From: an uncultured Flavobacteriaceae bacterium
GTDB taxonomy: Bacteria > Bacteroidota > Bacteroidia > Flavobacteriales > Flavobacteriaceae
NCBI GenBank assembly: GCA_949372605.1
Contig: CASIAE010000009.1
Coordinates: 38,844 to 102,843, forward strand
Direction of reading: 5' to 3'
DNA: 64,000 bases
This document shows, one piece after another, positions 37,308 to 46,510 of this stretch. The position numbers were made by a program, and so were the translations under genes. The notes beneath the pieces were generated by a model. The model was not told where the DNA came from, searched no databases, and saw nothing but the letters and a program-made list of their open reading frames with translations. Numbering within the stretch: position 1 is the stretch's first letter; each line of letters starts with the position of its first letter.

Positions 37308-39218
37308 ATGCTTGACGTTCAGAGTGTTTCAGTTTCCTTCGGAGGAGAGGTCCTTTTCGAAAACGTATCTTTTAGAATCGCCGCTGGAGATCGTATTGGA
37401 TTGATAGGTAAAAATGGAGCAGGGAAATCAACACTATTAAAATTATTAGCTCGAGAAAATAGTCCCTCCTCAGGAACACTATCACTCGAAAAAAGTTGTT
37501 CGATAGGTTATCTTCCCCAAGAACTAGATGTAGACGACCACCGAACGGTTCTTAATGAAACCTATCAGGCTTTTCCTGAATTGTTAAAAATTCAAGATAG
37601 GCAAGAAGAGATCAGTGTCATACTAAACACCAGAGAGGATTATGAAAGCCAATCCTATCAGGAGTTAATCCAGGAACTTACCGATTTGGGTACTGAGTTT
37701 GAGATTTTAGGAGGCTATCAGTATGAGGCGCAATCTGAGCGAATTCTTACTGGACTTGGATTTACTCAAACTGACTTACATCAAATTACAAATACTTTTT
37801 CGGGAGGGTGGAGAATGAGAATAGAGTTGGCTAAAATCTTACTTAAAGCCCATGATATTTTGCTTTTAGATGAGCCAACCAACCACTTGGATATTGATTC
37901 TATTGAGTGGCTCGAACAGTTTCTAACCAAATACAAAGGGGCAGTTGTCTTGGTTTCTCACGACATCATGTTCTTAAATCAAGTGACCAACAGAACTGTC
38001 GAAATCGTAAACAAACGTCATTTCGATTTAAAAAAATCCTATTCAAAGTTCATGAAACTTAGGGATGAAATGCGAGTACAACAACTGGCGGCTCAGAAAA
38101 ATCAAGAAAAAGAAATTCAACAAACCGAAAAACTCATCGAGCGTTTTAGAGCGAAAGCCTCTAAAGCCAGTATGGCACAATCGCTCATAAAGAAACTTGA
38201 TAAAGTTGACCGTATTGAAGTGGATACGGAAGAAACACAAGCAATGAAGCTTAAATTTCCAGTTTCTGTACAGCCTGGAAAAATGATTTTTGAATCTCGA
38301 GGTTTGGCAAAAAGTTATGGAGAAAAAAAAGTACTGCATAGCATTGATCTCTTAATCGAACGCGGAACAAAGTTGGCCTTCGTCGGGCAAAACGGACAAG
38401 GGAAATCAACTTTAGCCAAAATTCTAGTTGATGTTTTAGAAGGGGAAGGGGAGCTGATTACGGGCCACAATGTTAAAATCGGTTATTTTGCTCAAAATCA
38501 ATCCGAAACTTTAGATCCCTCGAGAACAATACTCCAAATTGTTGAGGACGCTGCTACAAACGAAAATCGAAGTAGAGTAAGAGATTTACTCGGTGCTTTT
38601 CTTTTTCGAGGGGACACCGTTGATAAAAAGGTGAGTGTTCTTTCGGGTGGAGAACGCAACAGATTGGCTTTATGCAAGCTGTTACTTCAACCCTTTAACG
38701 TCTTGGTGATGGATGAGCCCACCAACCACCTAGACATTCAATCTAAGCTGATTTTAAAGGAAGCTTTGGTAAAGTTTGAGGGTACCTTACTTTTGGTTTC
38801 ACACGACAGGGATTTCCTAACGGGTCTTTGTAATCAGGTTTTAGAATTTAAAGACTTTAAGACTAAATTACACCTTGAAGGAATTAGTACTTATTTAGAA
38901 AACAAAAAATTAAATTCTTTAAGGGAGTTGGAAAAAAATAGTCCAAAAGTCAAGAAAGAAAAGCTCAAAGGCACTGATTATTCTTTACAGAAGAAAAATA
39001 AATCAATCAACAACAGACTGGCCAAGACAGAAACAGAAATTGCTGAATTGGAAAGAGAATTGAAAGCAATTGATTTAGAGTTGCAAATAAACTATGACCA
39101 AACCATTAGTAAGCCTAACTTTTTTGAGTATTATGAAAATAAAAAGAAGTTATTGGTCGAATTAATGAAAAAATGGGAAGATTTGGTGAGTGAAATACAA
39201 GCTTTAAACAAAAGTTAA
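37308..39218 (+). CDS. ABC-F family ATPase (translation factor type)
   Basis: Two ABC domains lie in one soluble chain without membrane segments. Domain 1 has Walker A GKNGAGKST (near 34), signature FSGGWRMRIELA and Walker B ILLLDEPTNHLD. Domain 2 has GQNGQGKST (near 363), VLSGGERNRLAL and VLVMDEPTNHLD. A Lys-rich linker joins them, and a coiled coil (about 560-636) ends the 636-residue protein. ABC-F proteins act on the ribosome or give antibiotic protection; the subfamily is not certain, Uup/YheS-like being closest in layout. Its stop overlaps the next start in TAATG. Confidence 0.93.
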   Translation: MLDVQSVSVSFGGEVLFENVSFRIAAGDRIGLIGKNGAGKSTLLKLLARENSPSSGTLSLEKSCSIGYLPQELDVDDHRTVLNETYQAFPELLKIQDRQEEISVILNTREDYESQSYQELIQELTDLGTEFEILGGYQYEAQSERILTGLGFTQTDLHQITNTFSGGWRMRIELAKILLKAHDILLLDEPTNHLDIDSIEWLEQFLTKYKGAVVLVSHDIMFLNQVTNRTVEIVNKRHFDLKKSYSKFMKLRDEMRVQQLAAQKNQEKEIQQTEKLIERFRAKASKASMAQSLIKKLDKVDRIEVDTEETQAMKLKFPVSVQPGKMIFESRGLAKSYGEKKVLHSIDLLIERGTKLAFVGQNGQGKSTLAKILVDVLEGEGELITGHNVKIGYFAQNQSETLDPSRTILQIVEDAATNENRSRVRDLLGAFLFRGDTVDKKVSVLSGGERNRLALCKLLLQPFNVLVMDEPTNHLDIQSKLILKEALVKFEGTLLLVSHDRDFLTGLCNQVLEFKDFKTKLHLEGISTYLENKKLNSLRELEKNSPKVKKEKLKGTDYSLQKKNKSINNRLAKTETEIAELERELKAIDLELQINYDQTISKPNFFEYYENKKKLLVELMKKWEDLVSEIQALNKS

Positions 39219-39397
39219 TGATTGAGCATTTTTTTCAATGCCCCTACTGTTGGGAAGAAATATCAATGTTACTAGACGGCTCTTTAAGCCAAACAGAATA
39301 CATAGAAGATTGTGAGGTGTGTTGTAACCCAATCAATATAAGCTTTCAACAAGAAGAAGAATCCATTGTCAGCTTTTCTGCGCAAGCAATGGATTAA
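39218..39397 (+). CDS. CPXCG-type small cysteine-rich protein
   Basis: A 59-residue product starts MIEHFFQCPYCWEEI and carries a second cysteine group, CEVCC, at about residues 33-37, giving a CxxC...CxxC zinc-ribbon. This matches small CPXCG-motif proteins of unknown function. The ATG overlaps the ABC-F stop (TAATG), so the two are probably translated together. The size is too short for most gene-calling cut-offs. Confidence 0.85.
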   Translation: MIEHFFQCPYCWEEISMLLDGSLSQTEYIEDCEVCCNPINISFQQEEESIVSFSAQAMD

Positions 39398-39407
39398 AAA
39401 TTAATAT

Positions 39408-40340
39408 TTAAAGACTTTGTAAATAACGCTCTGCATCGAGGGCAGCCATACACCCTGTTCCAGCCGCAGTTACAGCTTGCCTGTATTCCTTGTCTTGAAC
39501 ATCTCCAGAAGCAAAAACCCCCGGCATATTGGTGTGCGTGGATTTTCCTTTAGTAATCAAATAACCATCATCGTCCATGTCCAATTGTCCATCAAAAACT
39601 TCTGTATTGGGTTTGTGACCAATGGCAATAAAAAGTCCTGTGATAGCGATCTCTTCTTTTTCACCAGTTTTATTATTTATCATCCTTAACCCCTCGACGA
39701 CCATATCACCGATCACTTCATCAATTTCAGTATTGTATCGCAATTCAATATTTGGAGTGTCAATTACCCGGTGCTGCATTACTTTTGAAGCACGCATCTC
39801 ATCTTTTCGAACCAGCATGGTAACTTTTGAACAGATATTGGCTAAATAAGTAGCTTCTTCTGCTGCAGTATCTCCTCCACCAACGATGGCAACCTCTTGT
39901 CCTTTGTAGAAAAACCCGTCACAAACAGCACAGGCCGAAACACCGCCACCTCTTAGTCGCTGTTCGCTTGGTAATCCAAGATACTTGGCAGTTGCTCCCG
40001 TACTTATAATTATAGATTTGGCTTCAATTTCTGTACCATCATCCACAAAGGCTTTGTGAATTCCACCAGCTTCTTTTGAAAACTCAACCTTACCGATGTG
40101 ACCAATTCTCACTTCCGTACCAAATCGCTCTGCTTGTTTTTGAAGTTCAACCATCATCGTTGGACCGTCAACGCCATCCGGATAACCAGGAAAATTATCA
40201 ACTTCTGTGGTAGTAGTCAACTGTCCGCCAGGCTCCATCCCTGTGTATAACAAAGGTTTTAAGTCAGCTCTTGCAGCATAAATTGCAGCGGTGTATCCAG
40301 CAGGTCCACTTCCGATAATTAGGGTTTTTACTTGCTCCAT
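39408..40340 (-). CDS. trxB: Thioredoxin-disulfide reductase
   Basis: TrxB passes electrons from NADPH through FAD and a Cys pair to thioredoxin. FAD site GSGPAGYTAAIYAARA (10-25), redox pair Cys-Ala-Val-Cys in SACAVCDG (near 136-139), NADP site GGGDTAAEEA (near 154) and C-terminal ASGDVQDKEYRQA are all present. Length 310 is normal. It has its own promoter (40424-40452). Confidence 0.97.
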   Translation of the reverse strand: MEQVKTLIIGSGPAGYTAAIYAARADLKPLLYTGMEPGGQLTTTTEVDNFPGYPDGVDGPTMMVELQKQAERFGTEVRIGHIGKVEFSKEAGGIHKAFVDDGTEIEAKSIIISTGATAKYLGLPSEQRLRGGGVSACAVCDGFFYKGQEVAIVGGGDTAAEEATYLANICSKVTMLVRKDEMRASKVMQHRVIDTPNIELRYNTEIDEVIGDMVVEGLRMINNKTGEKEEIAITGLFIAIGHKPNTEVFDGQLDMDDDGYLITKGKSTHTNMPGVFASGDVQDKEYRQAVTAAGTGCMAALDAERYLQSL

Positions 40341-40674
40341 GTGTTCAATTCAATTTGTTATTAATTTAAAAGTATAAGATATATTGTAATTTAATTATCT
40401 CAGTTTTATAAAAAAATTCGAAACAAAGCTATTATTTTTAAAAGGATACCAAAAAATAAAAACCACTAACTTATATAAAAATGTTAATTAGATTTATATT
40501 TAATAATTGCAAATAACAATAGTTTAGAAGAAATGAAACTATCAAAGAATTCCGGACATGGTTAAAAAAGGATTTCTTTTAAATATTATTTAAATTTTAA
40601 TAATCGTTCTAATGGTCTATTATTTACTGCCCATAGTTTGGGACATAAACAAGTACATTTTCCTCAAAGAATTT
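40341..40674. other. Gap trxB / lactate dehydrogenase
   Basis: These 334 AT-rich bases lie between the trxB start and the 3' end of the lactate dehydrogenase gene. Apart from the trxB promoter I see no gene, RNA or repeat. A short ATG reading at about 40532 stops within about ten codons. Confidence 0.5.
40424..40452 (-). promoter_or_regulatory. Promoter of trxB
   Basis: On the minus strand 40431-40424 reads TAGCTTTG, a perfect -7 element, and TTG lies 18 bases upstream (40452-40450). This is the best full match to TTG-N17-23-TAnnTTTG in the window. The predicted leader to the trxB ATG is about 75 bases. Confidence 0.65.
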
Positions 40675-41826
40675 TTAGATTAGAAATTTATTAAAATCTC
40701 CAGTGGATTCACAGCAAAGTTGTTCCATAATCTGATTCAATTGGGTTTTTAAAATTGAGATAGTGTGGTCACCTCCTTTATTACCCATCGCAGCGACTCC
40801 GTACATGAAGCTTCTGCCCATAAAAGTGAAATCAGCCCCGGAGGCAAGCGCTCTTGAAACGTCAGTACCCCCTCGAATTCCACTGTCCATCATTACCTTT
40901 ATTTTGTTCTTATAAAGCGGCGCAATCGTCTGAAGAGAATTGATGGTCGCTTGACCAACATCGATCTGTCTACCGCCGTGATTTGAGATTATAACGCCAT
41001 CCAATCCCAAACGAACAGCAGTTTCCATATCTTGAACAGATTCGACACCTTTAAGTACGAGTTTTCCTTTCCAAAGATCTCTTAGTTTTTTTATTTTTTC
41101 TTCATTAAGTCTTCCTGAAAAAGTATCATTCATAAATCCACCCAACTGACTTAAATTTAAATTTTTAGGCATATATGGCTTAAGGGTTTCAAAACTGGGC
41201 TGGCCATTAATCAAAGTTTTTAAAGCCCATTCTGGCCTGGTCATCACGCGCAAAATATTTTGCAAAGTCATTCTTGGAGGCATCGAAAGACCGTTGCGTA
41301 TGTCCCGCGGACGGTAACCAAAAGAGGGTACGTCAGAGAGGATTACCAAAACAGGACATTCTACTTCTTCAATTCTTTTAATGATGTCATACGTAACTTC
41401 TTGCTTAGCCGGGTGATACAACTGAAACCACGCTTTCCCCTCAGTGATTTTCGCAATGGTTTCTATACTCGCAGTTGTCACCGTACTCAAAACAAAAGGG
41501 ATGTTGTGTTCAAACGCAGCTTTAGCAAGTATTTCCGGGGACTTGGGCCACATTAATCCTTGAAGTCCTATGGGAGATATACCAAAAGGCGCATCATAGG
41601 TATATCCAAATAATTCTGTCTTGAGGCTGGGTTTTGTGAACGGCACCAAATAGTTGGGTTTTAACTCAACCCTTCTTAATTCGTTGGTGTTTTTATGAAT
41701 ATTAACATCTTCGTTGCATCCACCATCTAAATATTCAAAAGCAAATTTGGGTATTTTTTTTTTAGCTTTTTTTCTTAGTTCTTCAATGGAAGGATATTTC
41801 GGATTATAGGAAATTGGCTTGGTCAA
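40675..41826 (-). CDS. FMN-dependent alpha-hydroxy-acid dehydrogenase, probably L-lactate
   Basis: The 383-residue TIM-barrel flavoprotein oxidises L-2-hydroxy acids, most likely L-lactate to pyruvate. FMN and substrate motifs include APFGISPIGLQGL near 79, the SNHGGRQID motif near 277 with the catalytic His and substrate Arg, and DSGIRGGTDVSRALASGADF near 313. It lies 6 bases after the NCS1 permease and beside the rhamnose genes. Rhamnose breakdown by the aldolase/dehydrogenase there should give L-lactate, so this enzyme is well placed to finish the path. Confidence 0.9.
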   Translation of the reverse strand: MTKPISYNPKYPSIEELRKKAKKKIPKFAFEYLDGGCNEDVNIHKNTNELRRVELKPNYLVPFTKPSLKTELFGYTYDAPFGISPIGLQGLMWPKSPEILAKAAFEHNIPFVLSTVTTASIETIAKITEGKAWFQLYHPAKQEVTYDIIKRIEEVECPVLVILSDVPSFGYRPRDIRNGLSMPPRMTLQNILRVMTRPEWALKTLINGQPSFETLKPYMPKNLNLSQLGGFMNDTFSGRLNEEKIKKLRDLWKGKLVLKGVESVQDMETAVRLGLDGVIISNHGGRQIDVGQATINSLQTIAPLYKNKIKVMMDSGIRGGTDVSRALASGADFTFMGRSFMYGVAAMGNKGGDHTISILKTQLNQIMEQLCCESTGDFNKFLI

Positions 41827-41832
41827 TTTAAT

Positions 41833-43218
41833 TTAGTTTTTTTGATAATATTTACTAAAGATAATAAAAAGAACACCACATAATATCCAGGCCGGTAAAG
41901 TTAGAAAAGACAAAAAGATGCCTTGGGTTTGTGCCAGTCCAAAGAATATTGAAAAACTAATAGCCCAAGCAAAAAACACAGAACCGTTAAAAGCAACATT
42001 GTTTTTTTCTGCGTAATTTTTAACAACGCCAAACCGATCTGCAAAAAAGTATTCGAAGACAATCACCGCGCCAAAAGGAGCCAGTAGGAAGGCATAAAGT
42101 GCAACAAAATCTAAAAGCTTCATGGCAAAGGCAGGGAATATCCCAGCGAGTGTGGCGAGAGTTCCTGCAAGTACTGTTGCTTTGGTGATTGACAATTTTG
42201 GAAAAATTGCTTGAAATGCAAGTCCAGATCTGTAAATGGTAGGATTAGCAGTTGTCCAACCTGCCAAAATAACAGCGATGATTCCAAACCATCCAATTGC
42301 ATTAAAAGCCAAAGGTCCCGGAGCAACCGGAGGGGCTAATCCATCAGCCAAGAAAGCCATTCCTTCGGGTGACTTTAGATAAACAGCATACAAAAGACTG
42401 GCAGCAATCCATGCCATATAATGACCAACATACATCCCAGCAGCAGTTGTCCATCCCGAACTTTCGGACTTAGCATATCTAAAAACGGTAAGGTCAGACA
42501 TTCCGATGTGCATGGCTGCATTAGTGAACCATGACCATAGAAAAACATGCCAGAAAGTATATTTTATTTGCCCTGGAAAAGGCTCAGAACCTTCGCCCCA
42601 AATTGCAATAAAATTTCCAAAACTTTTAACTTCTAGTTGCATTAGGGCAACAATACCGCAAGCTAAAAAAGCCAATACAATTATAGGAGACATCCAATTG
42701 GCCGCTTTCGAAACCATTCCATATCCTTTTGAGGCAATCCAAGTGGTCAGACCACCGAGGACAACAACAATCAAAATCCAAGTGAAACTATTAGGCATTA
42801 CATCGGTCAGTTTTGGCATTTCAATATTTGCAGGAACACCAACAGCAGTTGCCGAAACAGTAATCATAGAACCGGCTAAAAAGCAAAAAAGAACTCCATT
42901 GGCAAGGTTGTAAAATACCACTAGTTTTTTACCAGAAATTTTTTCAAGTTTAAAATAGAGTGTAAGTCTTTCTTTTACGGCGATTTTTGCAGTCAAAAAC
43001 CGCCATGATAAAACAGCAAACAAATTTCCAAGAAGTAATCCACCTAATAAGTCAAATGCACTGACTCCAACAGTCAAAAAAAGAGGGCCTATCATAAATT
43101 CCGTACCCGCAGCATGTTCTCCGGCATACATTCCCAAAAAACTTTTCCAATTTTTTAATTTATTTGAAGGAACTACTTCTCTTTCAAATTCGGAGGTCTG
43201 GTCGTTATCTGCTGACAT
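41833..43218 (-). CDS. NCS1-type (purine-cytosine permease family) transporter
   Basis: The 461-residue protein has about twelve membrane helices and NCS1-family landmarks: GPLFLTVGVSAFDLLGG near 44, WTNAA-like WFTNAAMHIG near 232 and AGWTTANPTIYRSGLAFQA near 317. The family usually moves nucleobases, hydantoins or thiamine with sodium or protons. Here it is coupled to the lactate dehydrogenase (6 bases) beside rhamnose genes that lack any recognisable sugar transporter. A role in taking up rhamnose, lactate or another product is possible but not shown. Confidence 0.87.
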   Translation of the reverse strand: MSADNDQTSEFEREVVPSNKLKNWKSFLGMYAGEHAAGTEFMIGPLFLTVGVSAFDLLGGLLLGNLFAVLSWRFLTAKIAVKERLTLYFKLEKISGKKLVVFYNLANGVLFCFLAGSMITVSATAVGVPANIEMPKLTDVMPNSFTWILIVVVLGGLTTWIASKGYGMVSKAANWMSPIIVLAFLACGIVALMQLEVKSFGNFIAIWGEGSEPFPGQIKYTFWHVFLWSWFTNAAMHIGMSDLTVFRYAKSESSGWTTAAGMYVGHYMAWIAASLLYAVYLKSPEGMAFLADGLAPPVAPGPLAFNAIGWFGIIAVILAGWTTANPTIYRSGLAFQAIFPKLSITKATVLAGTLATLAGIFPAFAMKLLDFVALYAFLLAPFGAVIVFEYFFADRFGVVKNYAEKNNVAFNGSVFFAWAISFSIFFGLAQTQGIFLSFLTLPAWILCGVLFIIFSKYYQKN

Positions 43219-43277
43219 GTTTAATTTTATTTAAAAGTAATGAATCACACAAAATAGAATGACCTGTATTATCCTGC

Positions 43278-44312
43278 TTAAAGAGAATTTCTTTTAATAA
43301 ATCTAAATTTATTTTTTTGCAAAATGTTTTTCTTTTCAAGAATGCTTACTGCAGCTAATTTTCCCATGGCTTTGAAGTCCGTGGAAATTACCGAAATCCC
43401 TTCAGAAAGGATTTCTTTCAGCGGGGTGTCATTGTAAGAAAGGACTCCTACTTCTTTCGCTAATTCCAGTTTGGAAAGCCTGATATTCTTTATCAAATTA
43501 ACCAAGTCGGATTCCTTAATCACAATATAAGCCATATTTTTTTTCAACTTATGATCGCTGGAAATTTGATGGATCAATTCACTTTTAAATCCATTGATGC
43601 TACAAAAAAACATAAACCCTTGAACAATTGCTTTTGGATAGGGATAGTTAAAACCCTTTGGGAAAACCAAACACAATGTTTCGTATTTGATTAAGTATTC
43701 CTTTGCTTCATTAAGTGAACTTAAAAGATCATCCTTGAAATCTTGATAAATACAGGAGTTGTAATGTGTGAAATTTGGAATAAAATCATCCAGTAGAATT
43801 ATTTTCTCTTTATTGATTTTTTGCATTAAGTTGTTAAACTTATTAAAGCTGAAATCATTAAAGTGAGGCATGAACACATAATAATTATAGCCGGTTAAAT
43901 TTTCCTCAATTATTTTTTTAAAGTTATCAAATTCACAGTGATGTACATGGAAATAGACGCTAGCACTGTCCCCTAAGGTTTCGCAAAAAGCATTGAATAT
44001 TTCTTTTTTATAAGAACTTAATTTATTAAAAACCACCAAAACTCTGTTCTGAGTTTTTGGCTTGGCGTTTACAACAAAGTGCCCTCTTCCTTTTACAGAT
44101 TCAATAACACCAGTTTCCTTTAATACTGCATAAGCTTTTTCCACAGTATCCCGTGAGATATAATAATCAAAACTAACTTGGTTTATTGAGGGTAGTTTTT
44201 GACCATATTTTATATTCCCTGACTGAATCAGCTGCGAAATACTTTCTACAATTTGTTTGTACTTTGGAGTATTGTTGGTGTCGTTAAATTCAAGATTAAA
44301 AAAATCAATCAT
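43278..44312 (-). CDS. GntR-family regulator with sugar-binding-type effector domain
   Basis: An N-terminal winged helix (about 1-75; KYKQIVESISQLIQSG, KLPSINQVSFDYYISRDTVEKAY, GRGHFVV) is joined to a C-terminal domain (about 90-335) that looks like a LacI-type periplasmic-binding fold rather than the usual FadR or UTRA domain. It is divergent from rhaEW with 79 bases between and a 16-base perfect palindrome in the gap. It probably controls the rhamnose genes in response to a sugar. Confidence 0.88.
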   Translation of the reverse strand: MIDFFNLEFNDTNNTPKYKQIVESISQLIQSGNIKYGQKLPSINQVSFDYYISRDTVEKAYAVLKETGVIESVKGRGHFVVNAKPKTQNRVLVVFNKLSSYKKEIFNAFCETLGDSASVYFHVHHCEFDNFKKIIEENLTGYNYYVFMPHFNDFSFNKFNNLMQKINKEKIILLDDFIPNFTHYNSCIYQDFKDDLLSSLNEAKEYLIKYETLCLVFPKGFNYPYPKAIVQGFMFFCSINGFKSELIHQISSDHKLKKNMAYIVIKESDLVNLIKNIRLSKLELAKEVGVLSYNDTPLKEILSEGISVISTDFKAMGKLAAVSILEKKNILQKNKFRFIKRNSL

Positions 44313-44356
44313 AATTTTTTAATTTTACCCTTATCTACAGGATACATTCTGTCCCT

Positions 44357-44372
44357 CAAAATTATAATTTTG
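44357..44372. promoter_or_regulatory. Perfect 16-base palindrome with back-to-back -7 elements
   Basis: CAAAATTATAATTTTG is its own reverse complement. Read right it ends in TAATTTTG, a -7 element for rhaEW (ATG 20 bases on). Read left it gives the same -7 element for the GntR gene (ATG about 45 bases on). No TTG lies at the expected distance on either side, so both promoters may need an activator. It is also the best candidate regulator site. Confidence 0.55.
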
Positions 44373-44391
44373 TTATTCTAAATAACTACTT

Positions 44392-46494
44392 ATGGAAATT
44401 AAAAGTAAATATAAATTTGTAAACTATTTGTGGGACGAAAAAAATGCTAAAGAATTTGGAGATGACCAAGTAGCACTTTTTTTATATCGCTCCAATATTT
44501 TAGGCGCAGATTTGAGAATTACAAATTTTGGCGGTGGAAACACCAGTTGTAAAACAATCGAAAAAGACCCCATCACTAATGAACCCGTTGAAGTAATGTG
44601 GATTAAAGGATCTGGTGGCGACATTGGGACTTTAAAACGCGATGGTGTTGCCGGTCTATACAATCAAAGATTACACGATCTAAAAAAAGTATATAGAGGT
44701 CTCGAGCATGAAGATGAAATGGTGGCGCTTTTTAATCATTGCATATATGACCTAGACAGTAAAGCTCCTTCCATAGACACTCCATTGCATGGGCTTTTGC
44801 CCTTTAAGCATATCGACCATTTACACCCTGATTCATTGATTGCAATTGCAGCAGCGGAAGACAGTGAGGCAATAACCAAAGAAATTTGGGGTGATACGAT
44901 GGGCTGGGTGCCTTGGCAGCGTCCAGGGTTTGATTTAGGACTTCAATTAGAAGCCTGTCTAACAAACAACCCGAGTATTCGAGGGATTGTTTTAGGAAGT
45001 CATGGGGTATTTACTTGGGGAGAAACTTCTTATGAATCCTATGTCAATAGTCTTGAGGTTATCGAAACCGCTTCCGCTTATATTGAAAAAAAGATTTCTG
45101 AAAATGGAAGTGTATTTGGGGGATTAAAAACAAACAGTCTTTCAGAAGAAGATCGTAAAAGTCAGGCAGCCAAACTGGCTCCTATTCTAAGAGGAATGTG
45201 TTCTTCTGAGAATAACATGATTGGTCATTTTACCGATGATGATGTTGTACTTGAATTCATCAATAGTAATGATTTAGATCGTTTGGCTCCTATGGGAACT
45301 TCTTGTCCAGATCATTTTTTAAGAACAAAAATCAAACCACTACTTCTCGATCTTTCAGCCGATGAGAATTTAGAAGATGTGGAAAGTTTGATTTCAAAGC
45401 TGTCTCCTTCTTTTGAAGCTTATAGAAAAGACTATCAGTCTTATTACGATAATCACAAACATATAAATAGTCCTGCGATTAGAGACGCAAACCCGGTGAT
45501 TATTTTATTCCCTGGAGTGGGGATGTTTAGCTTTTCAAAAAATAAGCAAACGGCCAGGGTAGCTGCCGAATTTTATATCAATGCCATCAATGTGATGCGA
45601 GGCGCAGAAGCCATTTCAAATTATACTTCTTTGCCCTATCAAGAAGCTTTCGATATTGAGTATTGGTTGCTAGAGGAAGCGAAGTTGCAACGACAACCAA
45701 AAGAAAAGTCTTTGTCAAGAAAAGTAGCCTTGGTTACTGGTTCGGGGGGAGGAATTGGAAGAGCAATTGCTGACAAGTTAATTAGAGAAGGAGCAAACGT
45801 GATCTTTTCAGATATCTCAGAAGAACACCTTGAGGAAGCAACTTCGTCCTACACTTCTGACCAAGCGATTGGAACTTATTGTGATGTTACCAGTAAAAAG
45901 AGCATTGAAGTCGCAATAAACAAAGCTTCATTACAATTTGGAGGTTTGGATATAATGGTTCATAGTGCTGGACTTGCTATCTCAAAACCAATAGTAGACA
46001 CCACTGAAAAAGATTGGGACCTATTGCAAGACGTATTGGTAAAGGGTCAGTTTTTATTAAGTCAAAGTGCAGCAATTGTATTTAGAAAACAAAAACTAGG
46101 AGGAAATTTGGTTAATATTGCAAGTAAAAATGGTTTGGTTTCGGGGCCTAACAATACTGGATATGGAACTGCAAAAGCGGCACAGCTTCACATGTCTAGA
46201 CTTTTGGCAGCCGAATTGGCGCCTGACGGCGTGCGTGTGAACACTGTAAATCCAGATGGTGTAATCATCGGGAGTAAAATATGGGAGGGAGACTGGGCAG
46301 AAGGTCGTGCAAAAGCTTATGGAATTTCTGTTGAAGAACTGCCTACTTTTTACGCCAAAAGAAACCTGTTAAATGAAATAATAAGAACTGAAGACATTGC
46401 CAATGGAGTTTTCGCTTTCCTTGCCATTTTGGATAAAAGCACAGGGAATATAATTAATGTGGATGGCGGTGTTGCGAATGCTTTTGTTAGATAA
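44392..46494 (+). CDS. Bifunctional rhamnulose-1-phosphate aldolase / lactaldehyde dehydrogenase (RhaEW type)
   Basis: The N-terminal class II aldolase domain (about 1-430) has FGGGNTSCK near 46 and the His-rich zinc-site stretch HGLLPFKHIDHLHPDS near 136. The C-terminal short-chain dehydrogenase (about 440-700) has the cofactor loop TGSGGGIG (449-456) and the Tyr591/Lys595 pair in GYGTAKAA. The 700-residue fusion splits L-rhamnulose-1-phosphate to DHAP and L-lactaldehyde and acts on the aldehyde; for related fusions the product is L-lactate. It starts the plus-strand rhamnose operon. Confidence 0.92.
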   Translation: MEIKSKYKFVNYLWDEKNAKEFGDDQVALFLYRSNILGADLRITNFGGGNTSCKTIEKDPITNEPVEVMWIKGSGGDIGTLKRDGVAGLYNQRLHDLKKVYRGLEHEDEMVALFNHCIYDLDSKAPSIDTPLHGLLPFKHIDHLHPDSLIAIAAAEDSEAITKEIWGDTMGWVPWQRPGFDLGLQLEACLTNNPSIRGIVLGSHGVFTWGETSYESYVNSLEVIETASAYIEKKISENGSVFGGLKTNSLSEEDRKSQAAKLAPILRGMCSSENNMIGHFTDDDVVLEFINSNDLDRLAPMGTSCPDHFLRTKIKPLLLDLSADENLEDVESLISKLSPSFEAYRKDYQSYYDNHKHINSPAIRDANPVIILFPGVGMFSFSKNKQTARVAAEFYINAINVMRGAEAISNYTSLPYQEAFDIEYWLLEEAKLQRQPKEKSLSRKVALVTGSGGGIGRAIADKLIREGANVIFSDISEEHLEEATSSYTSDQAIGTYCDVTSKKSIEVAINKASLQFGGLDIMVHSAGLAISKPIVDTTEKDWDLLQDVLVKGQFLLSQSAAIVFRKQKLGGNLVNIASKNGLVSGPNNTGYGTAKAAQLHMSRLLAAELAPDGVRVNTVNPDGVIIGSKIWEGDWAEGRAKAYGISVEELPTFYAKRNLLNEIIRTEDIANGVFAFLAILDKSTGNIINVDGGVANAFVR

Positions 46495-46510
46495 TTAAAA
46501 GATAAAATGA

